A stretch of DNA of 64,000 bases, taken from contig NW_025955011.1 of the NCBI RefSeq assembly GCF_022376445.1, forward strand, positions 1 to 64,000, read 5' to 3'. This document shows, one piece after another, positions 12,516-22,734 of the stretch. Position numbers and translations under genes: made by a program. The notes under the pieces were generated by a model. The model was not told the origin of the DNA and did no database searches. It saw only the letters and a list, made by a program, of their open reading frames with translations. Source of the DNA: Fomitopsis serialis (taxonomy: Eukaryota > Basidiomycota > Agaricomycetes > Polyporales > Fomitopsidaceae). Position 1 is the stretch's first letter; each line of letters starts with the position of its first letter.

Positions 12516-13499
12516 TCATGACTGCTCGCGGAGGCAGAAGCGCGGGACGACACCCTTCTGCATGTCGCCCCCAATGCGCTGGACAAGGCACCACTCGTCC
12601 TCGTACTCCTCCAGCATCTTGAGCTTCTCGCCGACCTTGATGGGAAGCTCATCCGCGAGGGAAGGCTTGAAGGTGCTCTGCACAAACATGACGCGCGGCA
12701 GGGGCTTGCTGCCGAGGAAAGACTTGTGTTTCAAGTCCTTGCCGGGCGTTTTGTACAGAGGGGAGTCTGGTCCGAACGAGGATGAGCGGGGGCTCGGAAC
12801 CACGGCGTTGGCAGAGTCTGGCCTGGGAGGAATGGCGAGTGTAGGCGGACCCACACGTTTCGCACTACTTGCTGCGACGTACGAGGGCGGAGGAGAATCG
12901 CTGAATGGTTCATCACGTGGGCGTGCCGAGATCTGGGCGAAAAGGTAGTTGTTCTTTCCTGAGGGCAGCGCACCGGGGATGATGTGCGTCCACGGTCCCT
13001 TTGTCGACGTCCGCTTCATGCTCGCAGCGGGCGTGGTGGGCATGGTCACCTTCATCGGCGGCTTCTCCATCTGCTGGCCGACCTTGTCGAAGTCGATGTA
13101 GAAGGCCGTCTTCTCGCCGTGCTTCTGGTCAGCAAACGAGACGTTGACATGGGCGGACGCTGCCTTCATGAGGGCCTTCCGGCGGCGCCACTTGCCTACC
13201 CTCCATGCAACGAGGCCTATCACGAAGGACGATCCATCTCAGGTTGTCTATCAAGAAGCACGTCGAAAGTACTCACCGAGGATGGCAAAGAATAGAATTA
13301 CACACACGACCACACCCGCCTTCTCCCCCTTTGTGAGCTCGTCCCCGTGCGAGCGAGCGGTGATGCTGGGAACCGACGTCTCGACGCCCACCGTCCCCGA
13401 CGTGGGTGATGCGCTCAGTGAGCGCGCGAATTTTGCTCCGCGACGAGCATGGGCACCCGGTACCCGCATGTCAAGACGACTGTCGAACTGTTGGGCCAT
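12516..13499 (-). CDS. Single-pass membrane protein with C-terminal SH3 domain
   Basis: Start MAQQFDSRLDMRV at 13499. One intron (13217-13276, GTGAGT...GATAG) splits the membrane segment AGVVVCVILFFAILG/LVAW, which is followed by the stop-transfer sequence RVGKWRRRKA. A Pro/Ser-rich linker follows (SPPPSYVAAS, PPTLAIPPRPDS). The last ~60 residues form an SH3 domain: VMFVQSTFKPSLADELPIKV, GEKLKMLEEYEDEWCLVQ, GVVPRFCL. The conserved ALYDY-like strand, the W of the binding groove (EWCLV) and the VPxFCL end are visible. Layout resembles fungal membrane SH3 proteins involved in signalling or cell fusion (Fus1-like); that role is inference. The intact SH3 core argues for a working gene. Confidence 0.85.
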
Positions 13500-13670
13500 T
13501 ACGATAAAATGTAGAAAATCTGTAAGAAAAAGAGGCAAAGGCGAATGAAGAGGAAGAGACGAAGAGGAATGCCTCGCTGCGAAACACGTCCCGCCCCTCT
13601 ACTTGACACCGCACGGCCTGACGGCAGAACGCACAGCCTTGATATGATCGCTAGGGCGCATCGAACATTT

Positions 13671-13983
13671 ATGGAAACCAAAAGTGAGCAGCCTCGTTAT
13701 CTGTCACGGACGTGACAGATCGTGATTCCGATCTCCCATATCGTGATCTGGCACCTTCCCTATCGGGTATGCGGTCTTGCACGCATGAGGTGCAACGCAG
13801 GCGAGCCCTCTTTTCTTGCTCCTTCCGTACATATTCAATGCAAAATGACCACTTCAGTTGTCTGGATATGCTGTTCGGGGCTAGGAGGGTTGTCAGCTCT
13901 GCCAAAAACGCGTTTTCGGCGGGTTCGAGATTAGGCGCCCGTGCGGATGTTCATGCAGGCGCTTGCTCTCCAAGGCTCGCGCG
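13671..13983 (+). repeat. Left terminal inverted repeat
   Basis: 313 bp arm pairing with 15471-15783. It contains a 10 bp-arm palindrome at 13699-13720 (ATCTGTCACG, 2 nt, CGTGACAGAT) and an AAAACGCGTTTT palindrome near 13905-13916, possible protein-binding sites. Confidence 0.92.
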
Positions 13984-15035
13984 ACATGCAGGCGCACGTC
14001 AGAGCCTGCCCCAGGACTGCGATGTTATGCAGCATTTAGCCGGAGGAACAGACTAGAATGCAGATAGGTATGCCAACCCTTGACTTTTGAAGACTGAAGC
14101 TTGACTGATAACACTGCTATTACGAGTCAGTAGTCACTGCTAGGTACTTATATATTAGTAGTGGAATCAGTGCAGCGTTTAGTATGGCGGCCATCCGAAG
14201 TAGTGGCAGTGAACAGGAGCTATCATTCTGCTAGCCGACAGCCTGGTATGATTACTGACTAGGAGTGGATTACGCCGGAGGGCGAGCCTGAGCCTGAGTG
14301 CATTACAAAGCCGGAACAGTCACAGATAACTCAGGTACATTTAGGTATGCTATTAGCTTGCTATGTTCACAGGCAACCCACTCCGATGTGCAATACCGGT
14401 TCTGAATTATGTCAGTGGTTACTACTAGTAGTTCCATATACAGAGTTTCATGTTCCTTGCTCTCGGAAGCTCTCGAGTTAATCATGCTCGCAACCCACCT
14501 GTGACAGCCTGAGTGCATTACCTGAAACAGCCCTTCTCTCCAGATGAACCATATCCATACTTCGAGTTTTTGTAACTTAAAGGGCGCGCCCACCCCATGC
14601 TTATGTCAGCACGTAGATTGCGGCCATTGCGCTAGCCTGTACCGTAGCTTTTCGTGTTTCCAACACCAGTACTTGGGTCTATTCCGAGCCCGTTCTTGCT
14701 CGTTCCGCGCGACCGTAGCCACTACGACCGCCCGAGCCGACCTTGCCCGTTCAAATAGTTTTGTTCACTCGCATCGCCAGCCTGAGCCTCACTATTCGAG
14801 CCATTGATTCCCGCGACTCTGCGCGCTTGTGCGATCGTATGTACTTACCAGCGAGTAGTGCACGGTGCACCCGTGAACATGTCCTGCTCCTATTCTCAGG
14901 CTCGTGGTTCCACTCGACTTCATCTTTGCAGAGTGGTGTGCTCATTCCGAGTCAAGAATCATGATCAAGTTTGATTTTCTCGGCACTCGCACTTTTACAC
15001 CCGCACTACTTCTTCATCTCGAGTCAAACCGCGCC

Positions 15036-15106
15036 GTTACCGCGGTGGACTTTATGTCGAACACCTCGCAGTTACCGCGGTGGGACTTTATGTCGAACAC
15101 CTCGCA
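15036..15106 (+). repeat. Tandem duplication inside the element
   Basis: Two head-to-tail copies of a 35/36 bp unit beginning GTTACCGCGGTGG and ending ACACCTCGCA; the second copy has one extra G. Confidence 0.9.
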
Positions 15107-15470
15107 GTTAATGTAGCTTACCGTCCGAGTTGTTGTAGGAAGCCTCACTGTACATATTCAGAATATTTCATTGTCACCTTCCCGCACGGACCTCACGGTT
15201 CTCACCTACCCTGTCCACGGCTTATACATCGCCAATCGTAGACTGTCCCGTGCACTCCCTTGTACTTACATCATGTGTACTATGATGTTACTAGTTGAAC
15301 GTCTTGAAGGCTCGAAGTCATTAGAGCAAATTTATTCAGTGGATACCAAAACAGAGATCTGGAAGTCACGCAGGCTTCGTGGCGAAGGCTCTTTACCTTC
15401 AGCTACAACATATGTAGTCCCGAGCCTACACGTACACCAGCGCGAGCACCGCAACAGACATCTTATGCCG

Positions 15471-15783
15471 CGCGCGAGCCTTGGAGAGCAAGCGCCTGCA
15501 TGAACATCCGCACGGGCGCCTAATCTCGAACCCGCCGAAAACGCGTTTTTGGCAGAGCTGACAACCCTCCTAGCCCCGAACAGCATATCCAGACAACTGA
15601 AGTGGTCATTTTGCATTGAATATGTACGGAAGGAGCAAGAAAAGAGGGCTCGCCTGCGTTGCACCTCATGCGTGCAAGACCGCATACCCGATAAGGAAGG
15701 TGCCAGATCACGATATGGGAGATCGGAATCACGATCTGTCACGTCCGTGACAGATAACGAGGCTGCTCACTTTTGGTTTCCAT
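15471..15783 (-). repeat. Right terminal inverted repeat
   Basis: Inverted copy of 13671-13983 with one substitution over 313 positions. It carries the same internal palindromes. Confidence 0.92.
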
Positions 15784-15791
15784 AAACATTT

Positions 15792-17151
15792 GATGGACTG
15801 CCAAAGACGGCCAGACCGGGTCGCTCGGCCAGCGGTCAATTTGATGCGCTTGTTGTCGACTCTGCCTTTCGCCCTGGCGTTCATCTTCCTCATTCTCAGG
15901 TTGTCTTGCTCATTGCAACTCCCATTTTCTTGGCTGTTTGCGAGTGCATACCGCGATGCCGTTCACATTGCCAACGGTGACAGAAACCACTTGCGAAGCT
16001 TACCGCACATTTGTGTGAGAGTTTCATGTCAACATCTGACAGTGACAACGCCTCCATCAATACCGGCCTCTGGGACGCAAGTAGTCTCGACTCGGATATT
16101 CGGACATGAGACCCGGGCGTGGTCCCCTCACAAACCAAGCACATTGAAGTAATCCTTGTATGTACTGCTGGAAAGCTCTACGTCAGACCATCCAGCCGTC
16201 TGTGGCTCAAACGATTGTTGAACAGGGACGGCGCAACTTGTAGTGGCAACCTGAGTGTCTTCATTTGGTCTTCATCATGCAAATTGCACTGGTACGCAAT
16301 CAGCACCGTTTGGAGACCGTCGAAGTCATACTACTACCAATGGCAATTGTCTCGCAGTGTGTTGTTCTAGGTGCCACGATTCTCCATTCGTGCATACGGC
16401 CGTTGGCAATCCTATCGTATTTGCCATTTCCTCGGTACTTGCCCAGGTCGCTTACACTACTGATTGCACGCCCGTATCCCGAGAAGACGCTTGAGCAAGG
16501 GAACAACTGTGCCACATCGTTTGGGGCGCGGGTGTATCAAGAATGCACTAGACGGCCACTGGCCTGGCCTCTGCGTCGGATCGGAGGACTCGCAAGGACG
16601 AACAATGGACGCTCAAGTTGGGCAGGTCACTGGCATCGCCAGCAATCAAGGTGGTTCCGATAAGTATCAATGATCGCGGAATTGTTGCCCGGGATCTCGT
16701 CGCCGGCGAGCAACACGGCATTCATGTTCTGGTGTTTGACCCAACGTCGACAAGTTCGCGGATCGAGGACTCGCCGCGTTAGTTGTATTCCGCCTACTCA
16801 TACTCATTGTGGTTTCAGTGGCTGATACCGTCGTTTAAAGCTCTGCAGTGAGTATGGTGAAAGCAAGTCCAACAGGTCACAGGGTTGCAACCACAGCGAA
16901 TGTGCAGTGTTCACGAGAGGACATGTCTCCCTGAAAGTGCAGCAGCCGCCTTCTACTAGAACATCTCCTCTCATCATCATACCATCGTGATTGCACTCCG
17001 AGTCGTCTGTCGCAAGGACGTGAGGCTCTGATATCCCGCATACTCAGGTTTCACTATGCGACCGTATCCACACTGCATGCGGTGAGTCGCTGCAACCAGT
17101 CCTAGAGCAGGATCCAGCCTACTCGAAGCGATTGTTCTGCACAGCGCTGGC
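15792..17151. other. Stretch without recognised genes
   Basis: Short open frames only. A frame starting near 16028 (MSTSDSDNASINTGLWDASS) looks gene-like in composition but stops after 27 codons, and I could not extend it by splicing. Possibly gene remnants. Confidence 0.35.
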
Positions 17152-17600
17152 CTAGATTGGGACATCGTTGAGATCATGGCATGATCTCACCGATGTTCCA
17201 GCGTGGATGAGTAAGCAGGGTACCAATCGACTTCGCCTCGTCAAAAGAGGGTCCCAATTCATCGGATATCCGCCAGTACGCTCAAATCCGAGCCGTTCCT
17301 GCTCCTGAAGATCAATACTCAACTTCTTCCTTCCTATCGACAGCACGTCGATATCTGAGGGTCGTACGCGTAGTCTTGCCGACGCGAGAGCGTCGAAGGC
17401 CCAGGAGGCGGTGTCGATGCCGACGCGTTCCACGACCTCGGACTCGCCTGCCTCACAACTGGAAGCAGCCGCGAAGGCTCCCTGGTGAGGTTGTTATCGC
17501 GAATTGTCGTGACGAGATCCCGACCACCGGCGGCGTTTCCGAAACCCTCTCGGAGTCGGAGCACCGTCAAAGAAGGAAGTGCCAGTGGGACACTAACCTT
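17152..17600 (-). pseudogene. Decayed F-box-family paralogue, C-terminal part
   Basis: The reading runs from about 17600 down to 17152 and parallels the C-terminal exon of the intact neighbour at 18228-19518. Matching pieces are REPSRLLPVVRQA (neighbour: GAPSGLLSILRQV), then after a one-base frame change SEVVERVGIDTASWAFDAL (neighbour: SEVVEQVSINTAPGALSDL), and LGFERTGGYPM (neighbour: LVFERAGGYAM). The frameshift lies near 17446. No F-box-bearing N-terminus was found upstream. It is best read as a broken tandem copy. Confidence 0.65.
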
Positions 17601-18227
17601 TCAACCACGCACAGCTTTTGCCCAGTTCGCAAGCGTCGCGGATCCTTGAAGACCTAATGTCAACTCGGAGGTATTTTCTTGACACTGGGCCCGCACCTCC
17701 GTCAGGCGGTTTCACTCGCTTTCCTTGGATACATATCGGTAATCCAAATTGTGCATAGGTATGTTGTACTTACTTGTGGCCACGACGCTCGACATGAAGG
17801 ACTCGCCCTCCAGAATGGCTAAGTTCGGTGGCGTCGCCGTGAAACCAGCAGGATTCTGGCCCTTGACAGCCTGTTAGCCAACTGCAAGTCGAGGGCGCTA
17901 TATATATACGACCGACGTTCTCATGGATCGACAAGCCTGCAGGCAGCAGCAGTTTGGACAGAAGGTTGGTGCTTCACTCACCGGATTGAAACCGTGACCA
18001 TAACATAAGGCGCTCCACATTCTCAGCGACAGCTTTTATTGAAGAGCTCAAGGCAGTTCAGCGCCATCAGACCGTCAACGCGCGCAGGGGTTTACGACAT
18101 AAGCCTGTACAATAGGCCTGGTCGCGCATGTTACAATAAATTATAAATTCGTGGCCTCATCATCAATACACTGACAATGTGTTTAGTTTTGGGATGCATG
18201 GAATTCTACCCCAGGCTTACCAACGTT
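17601..18227. other. Spacer between F-box copies
   Basis: No coding signal recognised; it probably contains the 3' UTR of the intact F-box gene. Confidence 0.4.
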
Positions 18228-19518
18228 CTAGGACGTCGAGCTGCCTGGGTGATAATGGTCCAATAGCATATCGTTCACGACAAATGGAGGACCCCACTTC
18301 GCCTCATTAACGGGAGGCGTAGAGGGGTCCATGGCATACCCACCAGCCCGCTCGAATACGAGTCGCCCCTGCTCCCGCAGAGCACTCAGCTTATCGTACA
18401 CCTCGTCCCGCATCTCTATCAGGGGCTGCACGGGTATGTCCGAGCCAAGTATGCGGAGCTTCGCCGATGCGAAGACGCCTCTTGAGAAGAGGGCAGCGAG
18501 CCCGTCGAAATCGAGGTCGCTCAGGGCGCCAGGAGCGGTGTTGATGCTGACCTGCTCAACGACCTCGGAGCTGACCTGCCTGAGAATTGACAGCAGGCCT
18601 GAGGGAGCACCAATGAGGTTGATGACGCGGAGCGATGTGTTGTCCTTCAATCCTCCGGCGTCGCAGAATGGAGCTAGTAAGATTGTCAGTGGGAGAGCTT
18701 GTCTATGAGACGCAGCCTCTACCTTCCTGGAGCTCGGAATCATCCCGCCTGGTGCGTGGATCCGGGAAGTCTAGACTGATCTCCTCGACGGCTGAGCCAC
18801 ACCATTGCATGAAGCGGGCGATCCCGGCAGCCTGTCCGATGAAGATAGATGGAATGTAGACCGTACGGATGTTGTCATGCTTCGGTGCAAGGCGGCAGAG
18901 GGCATGAGTGAAATGGGCCATGAAGCCGTTGACTTCCAGGGTGTGTAGGTGTTGTGGCATGGTCAACGAAGCAGGCATGGCTGCGAGCTCATGTACATCG
19001 TCGTTTCCGTCGGCGACGAACTTGTGGGCTGAGTCGCATGCTTGGAGTAGGTCGAGCAGGGAGCAGAGACTGGGAATGAAAGAGAGCCGCACAGCCACAC
19101 TTTGAGGTCGATGGCATAGCATATGGAGGCGTCTGACCGACTCCAACGAGAGCATTTCCCAATTGAGGTCGATGAGCTCTAGATACTCTAGTGCTACTAG
19201 ATCATCGACGCGAATCTCGAGCAACGCTTCGTCAAGCCAATATGGCTCAGATCCGCGCCGTCTGCCTTCTCCAAGTGCAAGGCGACGTATGTATGGGAGG
19301 ACCGTCGATGACGGGTCGGAAATGAGCGAGAGTCGTCGGCCTCGCCAGCCGGGGAACCGGTGGAGGATGACGGTGTGAAATTGGTGCATCCGTGAAGAGG
19401 GGACCCATGCTCGACAGACGAGCGCGCACGCTGCGAGGGTGCGAGGATCATCGTGAAGATGGTCGATGACGGTATCGCAGAGTTCGGCAGGGACTACAGG
19501 TTCTGAATTGACAGGCAT
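18228..19518 (-). CDS. F-box protein
   Basis: Substrate adaptor of SCF ubiquitin ligases by family. The N-terminus is MPVNSEPVVPAELCDTVIDH followed by LHDDPRTLAACALVCRAWVP, the classic F-box pattern (LP-x-E-L/V...ID.L..D...L..CALVCRAW). The rest (SLISDPSSTVLPYIRRLALG, DLVALEYLELIDLNWEML, PQHLHTLEVNGFM) has the leucine-spaced look of basidiomycete F-box/LRR-like proteins. One intron near 18673-18721 joins DDSELQE to APFCDAGG (donor GTAGAG, acceptor ACTAG). The C-terminal exon ends LLDHYHPGSSTS. About 415 residues. This family is greatly expanded in mushrooms, and the decayed copy just downstream fits that. The substrate is unknown. Confidence 0.85.
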
Positions 19519-20491
19519 GATTCGACAGAGCCTTGGGAGGATAGGGCCAAGGTAAGACGCTACAACGCGTGGATCGGAAGAAGTTCAATCCTATTCAGAT
19601 CCAATTACCAGAGAAGCATACGTAGGAGACCAACCTGGTAGCGAGTCTACTAGTAATAGTAGCGACCCAACGCAAGCGCGATAGGTAGTTGTCAGCGCGG
19701 AAGGACTCGGAAGCTTAAGACCTTGACAGAGGAAATGAGTCAAGAATGTGAACCTCCTCCGAGTCGTCGAGCGAAGAGACTGAAGGCCCGAAGGGGCCCC
19801 AAGACATATGCCAGTGGAGGTCGGCCGTTGCAACAACAAAAGCATCATGAGGGGCCGACGGCCTGTGGACAGCCACAGTGGATGTGATTACAGGAGAGGG
19901 TCACTGAGACGCTCATGATGATATGATCTGCAGTCCGCCGCGGCGTCAGCGGGAACCGCTAAATTTCTGTGCGTAAATCTGTCACAAATGGACCCACCCT
20001 CCTCCTCCTCCTCCAGTCTGCACGGCGTAGTTAGTATGTAGGCGCAAGCCGCAACGCGTTCATACTCACCCGGACTATCGTTATGTAGCATCTTGGTAGC
20101 ATCGCAGGAAGCTGCCATTGCCACTAATGATGCCCTACTAGTGGGCAGCACTGCCAGACCGTATATTTGACTCCGGTTGATCACCATTGCGGCAGCACAC
20201 TGCGCGAGACACTCAGGCTGGACTGGCAACGATGTCTCCAGAGTTACACTGCAAATGCCGACGCCAGAGGGAAGTTCTGCAACACATTCGTTTGGCCGCT
20301 GTTCGGCTTTGACGACCAACTAATATGCTTCGGACTGAGCATGCAGCATTCGCCCCGCCGACCGCGTGGGGTAACAGCTTGGCCGACCTTGGCATGACGG
20401 TCTGGCCAGCCGCCTGCTTGCATAGCAAAAGCACGACGCGAGCTGGCCTTAGCGAGGCTGACGACCCGTGAACGCCGCGTTGACTACAACC
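19519..20491. other. Divergent intergenic region
   Basis: Shared upstream region of the F-box gene (-) and the acid phosphatase gene (+). An open frame on the minus strand (19888-20319) has no recognisable family. A CTC-repeat encodes EEEEE there, so it may be chance. Confidence 0.4.
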
Positions 20492-22311
20492 ATGATGAAG
20501 GTGTTGCTCGCGCTGTTCACAGGGCTCCCCTTTGCAGTCGGGCTCCCGCGGAGCGAGCTGGAGGTACGCGCCGAGTTCGTCAAGGATGCCCACCCAGCAC
20601 ATCAACCTCGAGAAGTGATTGGCAATGATACTTTTGACGTCTTGCAGCGTAGGCACGGCCAATTGAGTTCTGATGCATCTGGACTGACTGGTGGCTTACA
20701 GACTTGTCCGGAAACTCGCCATACTTCAACTCACCTGGGGTGGGACTAACCGCAGCGCTGCCGGTTGGGTGTTCTGTAATGCACGCAACATATCTCGTTC
20801 GGCATTCAGACATCTACGCGAATGACGTTCGTTGCCGCCAATCTCATGCTGCTGACAATTGCTGAGCAGCTTCCGTAGTACGAATACGAGCATACCATCG
20901 CACCCTTTCTTTACAAGCTGGGGAACTTCTCTGACAGACATGCGTTCTCGGACGACTCATCGTTGTCTTTCCTCACCAATTGGACAAGTCCGATTGACGA
21001 TCCTGATAAAGAGATCGAAAAGGTGACCAAGACTGGCAAGCAGGATGCCGCCGCTCTTGGGGCAATCTTCGCTCAGAGGTATAACAGTATCCTTGGGTTC
21101 AAGAACGAGGATTCCTGGAAGTTTTGGAGCGCATCGGCAACGCGTGATCAGGTTTGCGCCATATGTAACAGCAGTATGTTTACACGGCTGACGCCGTTAT
21201 TCAGAAGACGTCCAAGGCATTTATCCAGGGTTTCAATGCATCCATGGATAAAGCAACCCTTGTCATTGTGGATCAGGGCGAGAGCCAGTTTGCGAATACA
21301 TTGACTCCGCATGTTTGTCTTTTGCTACTCCTAGTTCACTACAATCTCTGACCTGACGCACCTGACAGCAATCTTGCGAGGCTTTCGACGCTAACAGAGG
21401 ATCAGTCGAGAAGATGACCTTCATCAACACCTACGCACCAACGATCGCCGCGCGACTCAATGGACTCGTCAGCTCCTCATTCAACTGGACTGCGAGCGAC
21501 GTGTTTGCCGCTCAATCGCTTTGTGGCTACGACACCGTCATCCGAAACATGACCCTCTCCGGGTTCTGCAACTTGGACCTCTTCAGCGAGAGCGAGTGGC
21601 TCGGCTACGAGTACGCGAACGACTTGATGTACCACCGTTCGCTTGGGTATGGCAACGAGCTCGCGCCCGTGCTCGGCATGCCTTGGGTCTCCGCGTCGAC
21701 TCGCCTGCTCTCTGGGAGCGCGAACACTTCGGCCACGAACTCGAGCGCTGGTGATCAGCAATTGTTTATAAGCTTCACACACCGTGAAGGTTCGTATCTG
21801 ACATCTGCGAAAACGATGCGTGCAGCCCTAATTTGATTGATTGGCAGAGCCACCCTTCATTGTCACCAATCTCGGGTTGTTCAACACGACGAACGCAAGT
21901 ATGCCGGCCGACTCGATCAACTACGACCGGGCATGGCGCACCTCCAACATCTTGCCCTTCCTCGCAAACATCGGGCTCGAGCGCCTCCAATGCAATGCAA
22001 CCGCGACCGGGAACAGCAGTAACACCGATTTCGTCCGGGTACTCGTTAATGCCGCGCAGATACCGCTGCCAGGATGCACCGATGGGCCGGAGGATTCGTG
22101 TTCCTTGGACAGCTTCGTGTCGTTCGTGAGCCAGAGGGAGGCGCTGTACGGTGATTTCGTCGGTGCGTGCGGCGGGTCGGGCAACGTGACCAACGCGACC
22201 AGTACACTCGGCTTTTACGAAGGAACGCTTCCCGCGAACGGTGCAGCTGTACAGACCGCCCCCATCTCACTGAACAAATCTTCGTCTGTGTCCGCTCAGG
22301 AGAGTGGGTAA
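20492..22311 (+). CDS. Secreted histidine acid phosphatase-like protein
   Basis: Histidine phosphatase superfamily, branch 2 (acid phosphatase/phytase-like). Start MMKVLLALFTGLPFAVG at 20492 is a signal peptide; an in-frame ATG at 20468 is an alternative. Spliced exons read TFDVLQ/HLSGNSPYF, VMHATYLVRHSDIYAND, LSFLTNWTSPIDDPDKEIEK, WSASATRDQ/KTSKAFIQGF, LCGYDTVIRNMTLSGFCNLD, WLGYEYANDLMYHRSLGYGN, FISFTHREEPPFIVTNLGLF. Many N-glycosylation sites (NWT, NMT, NTT, NAT). The catalytic loop reads RHSDIYAND rather than RHGxRxP, and the usual HD proton-donor pair reads HRE, as in HxE-type relatives. From memory, mushrooms have a clade with this RH[AS]xIYAND form, so it may still be active, but phytase activity should not be assumed. 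Confidence 0.82.
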
Positions 22312-22734
22312 ACAGGTGGACCGCCCGGTGGCTGGTATCTGCGAGTATAGGAGCAGCCATCACTGCAGTTATGCTGTGAAGTTCAAGTTGTACTCATGAC
22401 TGCGACACAGATTCGAGGACGCAACGGACTATAGGCTAAGCGAGCAGCTGAGATGAAGCGCGAGCCTGCTCACACTTGAAATCAGTATCACAGCTGAGTC
22501 CACGGTAGACGTCGCGCCAGCTACACAGATCTACACATTGAGATGGACATCATCCTTTGGTAAAGCTACTTATAAGCTTGTGATATATTCCATAAGTTCA
22601 TAGTTCTGTCTACGTGTACAAAGTCGTGGTCTACATCGAACCTGGCGATGCTGTCGTACATTCTGCGTGAACGGTCGTGTAAGTCTCGCAAGATTTTTCT
22701 TTTTTCGTCCCTTTTCCTTCAGCCTCATTAGCAG
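22312..22734. other. Intergenic between convergent gene ends
   Basis: Between the ends of the phosphatase (+) and the large disordered protein (-). Nothing else seen. Confidence 0.5.

Larger units (their letters stand above)
13671..15783. mobile_element. Non-autonomous DNA transposon with 313 bp terminal inverted repeats
   Basis: Two 313 bp arms (13671-13983 and 15471-15783) are inverted copies that I aligned base by base; they differ at a single position (C at 13760 versus T in the other copy). The outermost bases are ATGGAAACCAAAAG. Flanking octamers GAACATTT (13663-13670) and AAACATTT (15784-15791) look like an 8 bp target duplication with one mismatch, the size made by hAT-type transposases. 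The 1.49 kb interior has no transposase-like frame, so mobility would depend on a copy elsewhere. Near-identical arms imply a recent insertion or recent arm homogenisation. It sits about 170 bases upstream of the SH3 gene start and may affect its promoter. Confidence 0.88.

Noticed and set aside
13712..14056. Protein-like frame repeated at 15332-15742
   Set aside because: The duplicate frame exists only because it lies in the two inverted-repeat arms; there is no start context or family match.
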